A stretch of 64,000 nt of DNA from NCBI GenBank assembly GCA_900312665.1, contig ONZQ02000013.1, positions 620,001-684,000 of the forward strand, in the 5' to 3' direction. Numbering within the stretch: the stretch's first letter is position 1; every line of letters begins with the position of its first letter. Below the pieces are notes generated by a model. That model made no database searches. It saw only the letters and a program-made list of their open reading frames with translations, and was not told where the DNA came from. Source of the DNA: Cephalotrichum gorgonifer. Lineage: Eukaryota; Ascomycota; Sordariomycetes; Microascales; Microascaceae. Shown here one piece after another: positions 11,801-21,553 of this stretch. A program made the position numbers and the translations under genes.

Positions 11801-12888
11801 AACTCCTTGGGACCATGGCCAGCCCCGCCCTTGCTGATTTCAAATAGCTTAGAAGGTGGCGTGGCCGGCGGGAGATCTTCCTTATCCCGACTCCTCAAAT
11901 TAGCAATCCGTGTGATGCGATGCTTTTGAAAGAGCTTCTTTTCTCTAGCGGTGTCACCCATGAGCTCGGCAAGGTTGCGTCTCTTTCGTGCATCTTTCCC
12001 AGACGTGAAGATGTTGGCACCGGCGCCTTGAGTACCCGTTGTGGTGGCTGACCGCTTCGCCTTGAGAGGATTCGGCTTCGGCTTTGGAATGGTCGGCTGC
12101 ATTGGCCTCTGCGGTTGCGGCATATTGGCCACTGTGGGCGAAGTCTTTGACAAAGCGTCTTGCCCTTTCGGCCCACTTGCCTGCTGGGCCAGTTTCTTCG
12201 GGCGCTGCTGAGTTGATGCTGGAGTGTCAACGCTCGACCTTCTCCCCGTAAGGGTGGCATTTTGGCCGCTGGTAGTTTTCCGCGGCCGGGGATGTGTATC
12301 GGCTCGTGTCTGAACGCGTCGGTTTAGGAGTGGCGGGTCTGAACTCAAGCCAGATGCACTTGGTGGCGGTAAATAGGCGTCATCGACCTCGTCGCCGTCA
12401 AGGGGAGGCTCAGGGTCCTGGCCCGCGTACCACTCGGCTTGCTCTGAAAGGACGTCGCTGAGGGACTCTTCTATCGTGGCCGCAGTTCCAGTGAGGGGGA
12501 GGCCACGACTCTTCCTCCTGGCGTCACGTTCGTTCGCACGGGCAAGCCTATCGCGAATATGTTGGATCTTAGCTTCCCACCAACGACTGACATCAAATTC
12601 CTCCTTTTCACCGCGCTCAATGGCGCCCTTGGTGTCCTCCCAAGATTTGATAGTGGGTGATTCGAGGTGCTCTTCGGGCTCCCAGGTAGCGGCGTGGAGG
12701 TCGAAGCCAGACCATGAAATAAGGTAATATTTCGATTGGCCGTCCTCTCCGCCCGGCACCTCCGCGAGGACATCTTCCACTGTCCACAGCATATCTTCTT
12801 CAGAAGCTTCGTCGATTGTAGTATCTGAGTCAACATCTTCGCGCTGGTTCCCAGCCGCAGCCTGCGGCTGGTCAACAGGTATCATCAT
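8839..12888 (-). CDS. Large chromodomain protein, probable heterochromatin reader
   Basis: Uninterrupted 1349-residue ORF. An upstream in-frame GTG exists, but the first ATG is at 12888. Residues about 35-95 form a chromodomain (LWTVEDVLAEV, YYLISWSGFDL, ATWEPEEHL). Aromatic residues W35, W59 and F62 sit where HP1-type domains form the methyl-lysine cage, so binding of methylated histone (H3K9me or H3K27me) is a reasonable inference. Residues about 100-450 are basic and low complexity (Pro/Lys/Arg-rich, with KKRRKKS). The remaining roughly 850 residues are globular and rich in Trp, Arg and Phe (FWRFTEAMTAHSTIPLG, HPWVAFYRPARPHLL). I recognise this only as a region shared by large fungal chromodomain proteins, with no known enzymatic motif. 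Single-exon structure is unusual for its size here. It shares a divergent promoter region with the Rab11 gene. Possible relatives are fungal Chp1- or CDP-2-like readers; not decided. Confidence 0.8.
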   Translation of the reverse strand: MMIPVDQPQAAAGNQREDVDSDTTIDEASEEDMLWTVEDVLAEVPGGEDGQSKYYLISWSGFDLHAATWEPEEHLESPTIKSWEDTKGAIERGEKEEFDVSRWWEAKIQHIRDRLARANERDARRKSRGLPLTGTAATIEESLSDVLSEQAEWYAGQDPEPPLDGDEVDDAYLPPPSASGLSSDPPLLNRRVQTRADTHPRPRKTTSGQNATLTGRRSSVDTPASTQQRPKKLAQQASGPKGQDALSKTSPTVANMPQPQRPMQPTIPKPKPNPLKAKRSATTTGTQGAGANIFTSGKDARKRRNLAELMGDTAREKKLFQKHRITRIANLRSRDKEDLPPATPPSKLFEISKGGAGHGPKEFEAAKRATLETRQRKSPLTLGLIRRGTDDGGIDEEGGPPSQTEKKRRKKSVRFCDTPIMRSPSPIAASFPQSTPMDLDDPDEPSLFVPPGPPSPPKLEPPGDDVAPSLLHIPVSEKPEPNQSIAINKVICFGPGDSKKLQVSLDGVPSSPDEPWFMDLMGAEEINFTHMCAARNLAFQIRYIAGEKIGVGCVRSIAASEDLANVASRLKLGSFGAVCFRDGYFIVVCPSRCTDWKEGDFGIGAVTSPSEVDLRYLMFKRGPDGNPLPDQSQNLGQPGDELLGDRGIVCQQVLGFNFRSLLPANIGPDPAKNKHAFFLVFPPSREAELNALCLYLRSCDRQCRIYTNREPGSWNAILDDTLLCTIIFHEAATWALRKLRSVSTLISVGDHRATFWRFTEAMTAHSTIPLGEADRWTPPGQIGLHRLLPGGKAFLLTPSFLLTQPRQAAQFLTWYSERYDRTRHTRTYKIVVARGVCDFLRDVADQRWIGRKSIGLPAGKPGSGDEPRGRALDDCEALEVTWTILRHLVGVSTRDCSWRDEDLAPIVFAQDSLRPDDEQSLVNWLGWWSMNNLDRYRKFIVFGTDEEDMENGAIATVVTSFPTYHPDTTTDPYGCAATADIIQNAPNHPETVFTCRKLSNDDPGAILSYLESLTRMYPPSKTIAIIYKFPVGYSGDESFGEYNHYRGRFETFQSWFQYLRPFDRLSIGVKLPPNVKFVYGGFFYTIADEPGGGFPGPQHDQIRRHPWVAFYRPARPHLLTKGKYDGNFELLIWDWTARRKFPTEDQIPAEKLAKAQQQLIEFINQNTAAKNPGSVLENVWFGGPRSTTLDSHPMDATLEFLKDALEDTRAALPATLEQLISANYRKVIPQSQSQPQEREAPDSEMMEGEGVAYSDIFHPPRGNRFTQPSKCQNLLFVQAREALRNRRSDKQETFPYRFEPTTSWYALQKEEGRGFEHMFVGRWKAAFNELRINRGEENGGGAGSPDSAS

Positions 12889-14589
12889 TGCTCCGTCTCC
12901 CACCGCCGACGCAACAATACAAAGAGCTGCGGAGCAGTAAAAGAAGAGGCAAGCCCTCTTCAGAGGCGGTACTTCTGACAGGCACGATTCGGTAGGTGGT
13001 CAGGTCAGGATGTGCAAGAAGATTGATGTCCTGTAAAAAGCGGTAAGGGAGACGAGGAAAGTGTTGCACTATCAGGGTTTGATGGATAATGAAGACGGCG
13101 AGATATGGGCTATGATGAGAATGAGCGGCAGATTCTTTACGACAAGGGCTCTTCGCATAGTGACTACATGACCGATCGACGTGGCCTGAGGTAGTCACGA
13201 TGGTAGATGTGGACTCTCGGTCGCGACTGCCGAAGTTGGGTATAGCCGTTTACACAAGATGTTCGCCTAAGCTGTTCCCATCAGCTAGCTGTATAGTACA
13301 AATAGCGTGAGCCTAGCCAGCCGGTTAGAAGGTGAAAACTGTGCGTCTCTGTATCATTTGTTTAAGGAAACAAGGACAATAAACTCACCCGGGAACAACC
13401 AGTAAGATAGATGTAGGAATTTATCATGGATGTGGTGTTGTAAGTTTTTGAAGATTGGAGCTAGCTGTGGTGAAGCCAATATGGAGGAAGGTGAGAGGAC
13501 CATCCAAGCCGTCATGGTGTGCGAATAATATCCATTTAATACTGTGCATGCCAGGATGTAGCCGCTGGGGCATAGCGGGCAACGGATGACAGGTGACAGA
13601 GGTATCAGGGGTGATTTCGTCACTGGAATAGGTGAGCGATGATGGTGCTGTCTTTAACCCCCTGCCCCCTGCTATCATGCTTAAAAGCTGCAGCCTTAGG
13701 AGGTCCATGTATGTTGGAATACAAGTATAGGCTCAACTATAGGCACGAAGTGACTTTTAACGAGGTGGTATGTTCCTGCTTTATATTCCTCGAGGTATGG
13801 CGGTACCTATTGCTATCATCTCTGGAGTATTATAAGAACGGCCCGTTAGTCGTGACCTCCAAGTTGGAGCAGCGGCCAATGGCTGGAAGACGGGAAGTAA
13901 GACGAAGGGGGCGAAGGGTATTGTTATGTCGAGGACCACATAATATCGCCCCAAGTGCATGGATCAGATCGAGACAAAGTTCGACAAACAAATAGAAGCA
14001 GACAGGTCGGTCTCCCATACGTAAAGTCGCACTCAAAATGGCCTCCTCGATTCGATTTGGGAGGGCGCTATGAATGGAAGGTATTACTCGCTCGCACTGG
14101 CGACGCCTTAATGTATTATGGTCGGCTCCTGGGCGGGTCCTTGTGGAGCAATCCAAACGTCTCTAATAATTATTTATTATGTTGCCTACGTTAGGCGGCA
14201 AGTTGATGCACCCATGATAGGGGTCGATGTCACTTCTACATGTCGTCCTACGATTCATCCCGCGTACTAGCAAGCCGACTTGCTGACACACCCACTGGAT
14301 GTAGGCTCTGGACCCTTATAATATACCCCTGTACTAGAGACCACCTGGCGAACCTAGAGGTATATGCTACCCCCTCCTTCCCCACCGCGCACCGTGCCAG
14401 ACATGCTCCTGCCCAGGCATTGTCTCCTCCCTCAATGTCGATAGCCAGAGACTTCAATGGATTAAGACTAGAGCCGCGCCTCCAACTCTCCTGCATCCCA
14501 TTCCGCCCAAACATCAACGTCGCCTCTTCGATTATTCTCCCAACTGCCTCGCCATATCCCCCATACCACTGAACGCGAAACCGCCCACC
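12889..14589. other. Divergent intergenic region (chromodomain / RAB11)
   Basis: 1.7 kb with lower GC than the genes and no ORF with coding character. It presumably carries both promoters. Pyrimidine-rich DNA precedes the RAB11 start. Confidence 0.6.
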
Positions 14590-15615
14590 ATGGCCAACGA
14601 CGAATACGACGTGAGTATCTTCGCTTCCCCGCTACACACCGCCCGCCGCATCGTCATCTTCCCCTCAATGCGCTGACCTCTGTCCCCTATCTTTAGTTCC
14701 TCTTCAAAGGTGCGCCTGCCCTCCTCCCACGGTGGCAACCTGACCGCCACTATTCCTCAAAACTATGCGCCAGTTCAGTGCCTGACTAACGCTCCGCCCG
14801 ACCGCAGTCGTCTTGATCGGAGACTCTGGCGTCGGAAAGTCCAACCTTCTCAGTCGATTCACCCGCAATGAATTCAACCTAGATTCGAAGTCCACGATCG
14901 GCGTCGAGTTCGCCACGCGCTCCATCCAGGTCGATTCCAAGACGATCAAGGCTCAGATCTGGGATACCGCCGGTCAAGAACGATACAGGGCCATCACCTC
15001 CGCCTACTACCGCGGTGCTGTCGGCGCGCTCCTCGTCTACGATATCAGCAAGCACCAGACCTACGAGAACGTCACGAGGTGGCTGAAGGAGCTGAGGGAC
15101 CATGCCGACGCTAACATCGTCATTATGCTGGTCGGAAACAAGAGCGATTTGAGGCACCTTCGCGCGGTACCTACTGATGAGGCGAAGCAATTCGCGAGTA
15201 CGTCCCGCTCTCTTGCATTCCCGACTTTCAGCTAGAGGCACGAATTAGCTCAACATGCTTACCATTATTTAATTCCAGGCGACAACCACCTCTCCTTCAT
15301 TGAGACCTCCGCTCTCGACGCAAGCAACGTCGAGCTGGCATTCCAAAACATTCTGACTGGTATGTGCCCGGAAGCAAATCCCCCTCCGCCTGACCCCCGT
15401 AGCCAACCCCCTCTGTCCGCGAGACCCCCCTGCATCGCCCTCGTCGACCTTCGTGCTGACTGCTTTACCCACCCCCTCCAGAAATCTACCGAATCGTGTC
15501 CAGCAAGGCCCTCGACAGCGGCGACGCCCAAGCCGCCATCGGAGCCGGGACTAGCATCTCGCTCAGCAAGCCGGCCGACGATGGGTCCGGGAAGAGCAGC
15601 GGACCGTGCTGCTGA
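14590..15615 (+). CDS. RAB11: Rab11-family small GTPase (Ypt31/Ypt3)
   Basis: Five exons: 14590-14610, 14697-14709 (a 13-nt micro-exon), 14808-15197, 15279-15359 and 15482-15615; 212 residues. All GTPase motifs are visible: GDSGVGKS (16-23), T41 in switch I within STIGVEF, WDTAGQE (63-69, catalytic Q68), NKSD (122-125) and ETSAL (150-154). The protein ends in GPCC, a double-cysteine geranylgeranylation signal. EFATRSIQV and SKHQTYENVTRWLKELRDHA are typical of Rab11/Ypt31 rather than Rab8 or Rab1. Rab11 directs exit from the trans-Golgi, endosomal recycling and secretory vesicle traffic to growing tips. Every exon joins the next in phase with good donor and acceptor sites, so the micro-exon is well supported. 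Length is normal. Confidence 0.95.
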
Positions 15616-16391
15616 ACATGTAACGAGGCGCGTAATGGGAGGATTGGCAACGCACTACGGATGTCATTTAGGGATCGTTTCGACGGAGTCTTGATGCTGA
15701 TACTTCTTATGACAATATTCCCCTGTTAAAACTTCGTTCCGCATCCCATCCCGTAAAGCCTCTAGCAGAATGGGCAACCTGCATCCCAGGATGTCTGCCT
15801 TGGCACTAACATGGGTTATACCTTCTATACTAATGGGTTTACCAGCCTACGGTTAGAACTACGTCAACAGGGATACACTCACTCCCGACGTAAATTCTCC
15901 GCGCAGCCCACCAGCCAAGGTCCTTCAGTAGTTCGTGGGTGACAACCTCTCCTTTTGTAGACGAATACATCTGCCACAGCCAAACAACTCGGGGCTTCGT
16001 ACGGAACTACCCAGTAACACTGTATAATCCCCAAGCCCCGGATCCGACGTTTCATCCCAACTCTACTACGTAGGCTGAATGTTTGTACTGTTTCAACAAT
16101 AGGCACGGCCAGTTTCCAGATCAGCAGGCCAATCCTCGAAACTCAGGACCCGAAATTAAAGCCGCGATATGTGCCTGGCTCCCATCGAGTCTACCAAGGA
16201 TATTTATGTATCGGGGCGCTAGCAGTATCCCCCAAACAGATGTATCCCTGTCACTGAGGCTAGCCGATAAGAATCTTATCGGGACCAAAAGATTCAGTCG
16301 AGGCCAAAAAAAAATCGGCAGCCAGCCCACCTCCATAACACCTTCAACCCCACCCATTGCGACAACGTCTCTTCAGACAACCAAAGACAAA
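15616..16391. other. Intergenic region RAB11 to BRX1
   Basis: 776 bp between tandem genes. Nothing beyond the presumed RAB11 3' UTR and BRX1 promoter is visible. The BRX1 frame stays open upstream to about 16083, but the family start fits the ATG at 16392. Confidence 0.55.
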
Positions 16392-17557
16392 ATGGCATCC
16401 GTGTACAAGTCTCTCTCGAAAGTCGCCGGCGAGAAGCCCGAAGCCCAGAATGTTGTTGCGCGGAAGAATAAGCAGCGGGTCCTCATCCTCTCCTCGAGGG
16501 GTATCACCTACAGGTAGGCCCTTTCCGAAGGCGCGGCTACGAGACGAATCATCGACAGGGAGATGTTTGACTGGCGTACTGACTGGGATACAACTCGATC
16601 TAGGCACCGCCATCTTATAAACGACTTGGCATCCATGCTGCCCCACGGCCGCAAGGACTCCAAATTCGACTCCAAGTCCAAGCTGTACCAGCTCAATGAA
16701 CTTGCCGAGCTCTACAACTGCAACAACGTTTTGTACTTCGAGGCGCGGAAGGGCCAGGATCTATACATGTTCATGAGCAAGGTGCCAAATGTGAGGAGAC
16801 CTTCTTGTTTGCGACTCAGCCGCGGCCTGCTAACTCGATGGCGGATACAGGGTCCTACGGTCAAGTTCCACGTCCAGAACCGTAAGTACACTGCCCCTTC
16901 CAACGTCACGTCGCCAAACCTGGCCCTGAACTTGCCGCTAATCCTTGCACCTGCGCAGTCCATACGATGGAGGAGCTACACTTCACCGGAAACTGCCTCA
17001 AGGGGTCCCGGCCGATCCTCTCCTTCGACGCCTCATTCGACAAAGACCCCTACCTCCAGGTCATCCGCGAGCTCTTCCTCCACAGTTTCGGCGTCCCGCA
17101 GGGCGCGCGGAAATCCAAGCCCTTCGTAGACCACATCCTCGGCTTCACGTACCTCGACGGCAAGATCTGGGTGCGAAACTACCAGGTCAACGAGGTGGAC
17201 GCCGTGGAGGGAGAGGGCGAGGAGGCGGAAGCGGAGGCGGACAAGCCCAAGGCGAAGAAGCAGAGGGCGGGAGTCAAGGATACGGATATCAGCCTGGTGG
17301 AGATCGGGCCTCGGTTCGTCCTCACGCCGATCGTCATACAAGAGGGCTCCTTCGGCGGCCCTTTGATCTACGAAAACAAGCAGTTCGTGTCGCCCAACCA
17401 GATCAGGTCGGACTTGAGGAAGGAGAAGATGGTGAAGCATACCGCGAGGGCGGAGCAGACGATGGAGAGGAAAGCCAAGAGGAGGAATCTGGGACTGCGG
17501 GCAGACGGTGCGCCGCAGGAGGTGGACGAGCTTGATACCAAGATGCTGTTCGCGTAG
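16392..17557 (+). CDS. BRX1: Ribosome biogenesis protein Brx1 (Brix domain)
   Basis: Four exons: 16392-16513, 16604-16790, 16851-16881 (31 nt) and 16959-17557; 312 residues. The Brix domain fills most of the protein: RVLILSSRGITYR, HRHLINDLASMLPHGRKDSK, LYFEARKGQDLYMF, GPTVKFHVQN, MEELHFTGNCLKGSRPILSF, and IWVRNYQV near the end of the domain. A charged insert rich in Glu, Ala and Lys (about residues 195-220) follows, and a basic tail has RRNLGLR. Brx1 works in the nucleolus in early 60S subunit assembly, with Ebp2. Splice junctions restore the conserved sequence without gain or loss, and the third intron is preceded by a GTAAGT donor. The start follows an A-rich leader and matches the family's short N-terminus. 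Confidence 0.95.
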
Positions 17558-18587
17558 GAGTGCTGTAGTTTAGAGAGATATTCAACGGCGTTACAGATGG
17601 CGTTTTCTACACATCCTTGCTGAATGTTGACGACTTGGTACACGGCGCTACTCACAGACCTAAACTTGGGAATAAAGATGGCAAGAGTAATACAAGTGCT
17701 ACTTGGGTGCAAATGAACCCCGAATGAGTAGTGAGATTCGAACGCCAGTTTAATTGGTCATGTTTCTGCTACATGTCGCGATGGGAGCTTATGTAAGCCA
17801 TCGCGTTTCGGAGGTTTCAGCTCTTCGGATATTAAGCCAGAGGTTCGGGAGCTCTTATCTCCCCTTGAACCCTTCCTTCTCATCTCTTGCTCATCATCAA
17901 CAAGCAAGCCACGGCCTGGAAGACCTAACAAGCGTTGCATCTCGAATCATGGCTTTCCGTGGTTTCTCGACTGCCAAAATGGCGTCGAAAGGAACAACCC
18001 AAACCCAAACCCAAACCTCACCCACCGAGGCCCGTCTTGCCTCCTTTTCAAGCCCCAAGGTCGGGGTGGTAGAACAGTAACTTTCTCGTTCTGGACGCGT
18101 CGAGGTCTCGATAGGCTTCGGCGCAATTGGGGGAGATAGAACATCTTCCCGCATACTCTTTCCTATTACCTAGGGCGCCTTGCCCACTTAGTCGATTCGA
18201 CTCTCCCGGAAGTTTCGCTGTAAGTCCGGTGTTCCTACTAATATACTCCTAGCTTGTGACGTAGTAGGAGCTAACGCGACTGGCTAGTCCGGACTGCAAA
18301 GCTTCGTTGAAGCACTCCAACACCTATCACCCAACGCTGTTTGGATGAAAGCTAGAGAACCTCGTAATCTCATCCTCTGTTGATCCGTGCCAGTAGGTTA
18401 GCCGATGGTGTCGCTCCGTCCTCGTGTGCGAAGCTGACTCTGGCCTCACAGAACACTGAGATTGAGACTTTGTTTTACATCTCGTCCCACCATCTTTTAT
18501 TCTCCCCCCCCCCCGACTCTCCGTCTAACTATCTTCTTTGCTCTATCTCTCTGGCCCTAAGCTAGGCTTCTGCAAGTATTTATCATC
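17558..18587. other. Intergenic region BRX1 to F-box gene
   Basis: 1.03 kb. A 108-codon ORF at 17754-18080 has no recognisable family and an odd CCCAAA-repeat-encoded QTQTQT patch, so I do not call it. A C10 run lies just before the F-box gene, near 18506-18515. Confidence 0.5.
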
Positions 18588-19923
18588 ATGTCGCGCATAA
18601 AGCTAGGCGACCTTCCTGTTGAGGTCCGGCTGGACATCTGCCGTCACCTTGATATTGAAAGCGTGTTCAATCTCGCGCAAACCAGCCGGTCGTTCAACGC
18701 GATCATCAAGTCCAACAAGGTCAACCTCCTGCTTCCAATCCTGCAGCGAGATTTCAGCCCGCTCGACGAACTTCTCCAGGTATTCACAGCTTCGGCAGAT
18801 GACTTTTACACTCCGAGCTACACATATCAGCCGCGTCGCATCGTGTTCTTACGCCCAGGGGGCAAAACGGCGATCGTGCTGGCGAAAGGAGGCTTTTCTC
18901 CCCCGGAGCCGACCGGGGAGGACGCGAATGGCTTCACTCAGGTCCTAAAGACCGGCAAACCGGGTCATGGGAGCAACGAGCTACCCATCCAAACCGTAAT
19001 CCTCGACTCGAGTGACCTCGACTCACTCTTCAAGTACTGTCTCACCGTGCGGCAGTGGGAGGAGCTATTTCCCCACATGCGCTGGATCAAGGAACCCGCC
19101 TATTGTCGATTCTTGGCGCCTCATGAGCGGCATAGGTTCCGGCGTGCATTGTACCGGTGGTGGTTGTACGCCTTCTATTTCCATGGAGATCTCCCACGGC
19201 CGCACGGTGCCCAGCCAGTGGCCTTTGCGGATGATCTTCGCATCTGTCAGATGAGGATGTACTCAACAGGCGAGTTGGTTGAAATGCTCGATCTCCTCGC
19301 GGTCGTGTTTCACCTTGTTCAGCACTACATCTGCCCGACCCTGGAGCAGAACCCGGCCGAGGTACGTCCACTCAGTCGCTTCACCCGGTGTGGTTTAAGA
19401 GGCGAGCAACGCTAACCGCTCACAGGACCCCTGGGCCGCCAGCCAGGTTGCGGACGCCGAGGTGTGCTGGAACGACCCAAGTAGGCTCGGCCGCATCATC
19501 CGCACGTACGCCAAACTCGACCCAAAGGAGCTGATCCACTACTTTGAGTCCATTTACAACTACCCGAAGAAGCGTCTGATTGCAGACATCCGTTTGCGCC
19601 ATCCCGGCTTTGCCGATGATCAAGAGTCTCTCCAAGGCGCCATCCGATCCACGCTACAAGAGAGGCGCTGGCTCGGCAAGCTACCGGTGCCGACGGATAT
19701 GGCCGGGGGAATTGTCGACTTTGGCGATGAGCGGGACCAGGAACTCGAGAAGCTCGGCTCTGATGGCAGCTGGGACGGGTCTCTACCGAAGCCCGCAAGA
19801 ATTGTTCGGTCGTACTCGATGTATAACCCGCGCGGGGATGATGGCAGCGGGAACGATGCGTGGTCATATCCTTCGCAGACACGGCCGAGCAATCGGCTCG
19901 CGTTAGCGGAAGTGGTGTACTGA
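18588..19923 (+). CDS. F-box domain protein, function unknown
   Basis: Two exons, 18588-19361 and 19426-19923, with a 64-bp intron (donor GTACGT, a GCTAAC branch point, acceptor CACAG); 423 residues. An F-box lies at residues about 5-45 (LGDLPVEVRLDICRHLDIES, NLAQTSRSFNAII), the Skp1-binding module of SCF ubiquitin ligases. The rest has the Trp- and Tyr-rich pattern of ascomycete F-box proteins (FPHMRWIKEPAYCRFL, RRALYRWWLYAFYFHG), with no LRR, WD40 or Kelch repeats, so the substrate is unknown. Without splicing the frame stops shortly after the donor, which supports the intron. The C-terminal exon carries HYFESIYNYPKKRL, seen in related fungal proteins. Substrate recruitment for ubiquitination is the family role, not shown here. 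Confidence 0.8.
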
Positions 19924-21553
19924 GGATGGAGAGGATGTCGTGCCGAAGGGTGCAGGGTGGTTGGAATTTTGGCGGCCTACTTCTGTCCGATTCGCTTCTT
20001 TTCGTCTTGGTCTGGACCCGGGATCTTTGCTGCCGGGCTCTAGTGCCGTGCGCAGCGTATGTCATGCATGCTCTGCCTTGGTGGGAATTATTTGATGAGC
20101 ATATAGCAGTGTCCATGAGCGCGCGTTCGAGAAAGTAGCTAGACTAATAGATCGTTCGTGTGGGATTGTGACATTCACTGGATGGCTCCTTCCACTTCTA
20201 CGAGTGCTATTAGGTACATGTAGGGTACTTGTATCAGGCTTATGTACCATCCCGACAGGCATGTGCGAGTCCGAGTCTCTCGTGTCATACTCTCGAGTCA
20301 TACAAATGGATGCAGGCCAGGCGTAACAAGGTGAAGCAGACAAAGACCCTTAGCCCGCAATGCTCGATTTCCGTCTCAGTTGAACTTCGACACAAGTGGC
20401 AATACAATTATTTTGCCCCAACCTAACCAGCGAATCATCATCATAAAAACATACTTTATAGGCAGATAAAATCTATGTAGTTTCCCGTCTTACACTCTCC
20501 CCTGTTGTCGTCGTTTCGGCCATGTTAACTAGCAAGCACTACAACTACAGCTAGTGTGGTGTGTGTGGCTTGTGGCTTGCGGGGGGCTGCTTGCCATTTT
20601 CAGCCACAGGCGCTGCCCATCCATCCCAACTTGGACCTTACAACACCAACTATCCCGTCACAGTGCTTCGCATGTCAACCTCTCCCCCCGCGTTCCCTTT
20701 GCGCCGTCCTCCGCGTCGTCCCATTTATTCCCTTTCACTCGTGAGGCGGAGTTCATAGGATCTCATTACGGATAGCTGCGGTTTGCCTTCGAAACTTACT
20801 GGTCTCCTCATTCGATCCGCCCGCTGCTCACTATTACTACTTGTTACTTGCCGCGCGCGAACTTGTTACTTGTAGCCACCGGATTTGGCTGCTTGGTCGA
20901 GGCTGAGACCGACAGGGCGCAGGGTCACCCGCTTCCTTGCGTTGATATTGTTTCCTTTTTGAATTCCCTACTTCGTCATATTCTTTGTTTCCCTTATACT
21001 TCATCACCTCCTCCGGTCACAGAGCTTGGTGTTCTGTCTTTGGTGTAGGTTGCCGATCCTGCTTCTCCTTCCTCTTTCTTCCTTCCCCGTTCTTCCTTCC
21101 CTTCTTTTACTCGTACATCCTTCCTGCCGATCTCAGGACATATCCATCGGTATGGACTGTGGTTCGTGGATGGAGGCAAGTGCCTACCTGCAGAGCTAGC
21201 TATCCGAACTGAACTCTTACAAATTTCCCTTGCTCTCCAACTTTCCCCTAACCATTGTGTGTAAACACCGATACAGACTAAACCATCACCACGCCGCTGC
21301 TGTGAACGGATACTTGCTCTTTGGGAAGCATACCCAAGCTAACCTCATCTCAGAGAATCCCTTTCATCGCATCTGGCACACTGCGCCAGCCGATGTATCT
21401 GCCAGTCACAGGCTAAGGGCATCACCATCAGTTGTTTAGGGACCGAGTGTCTCTCCTGTGCGGCAAGGATTGCTCCGCCGGACTTTATGAATCTCGTCTA
21501 GCTAGGAGCTCCCCTCCCCCCTCCCCCCTTACTTGGTGCTCGTCTTCGGCGTT
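19924..21553. other. Intergenic region and leader upstream of HDA1
   Basis: 1.6 kb between tandem genes. The last kilobase is strongly C/T-rich, with C6-C7 runs just before the HDA1 start, and resembles a fungal promoter and 5' UTR. Several short ORFs lie upstream. No separate gene is supported. Confidence 0.55.

Noticed and set aside
17998..18020. CCCAAA repeats as a telomere-like sequence
   Set aside because: Only about three copies, and fungal telomeres are normally TTAGGG/CCCTAA; likely a simple repeat.
17754..18080. 108-codon ORF between BRX1 and the F-box gene
   Set aside because: No family resemblance, low-complexity QTQTQT patch, and no conserved start context.
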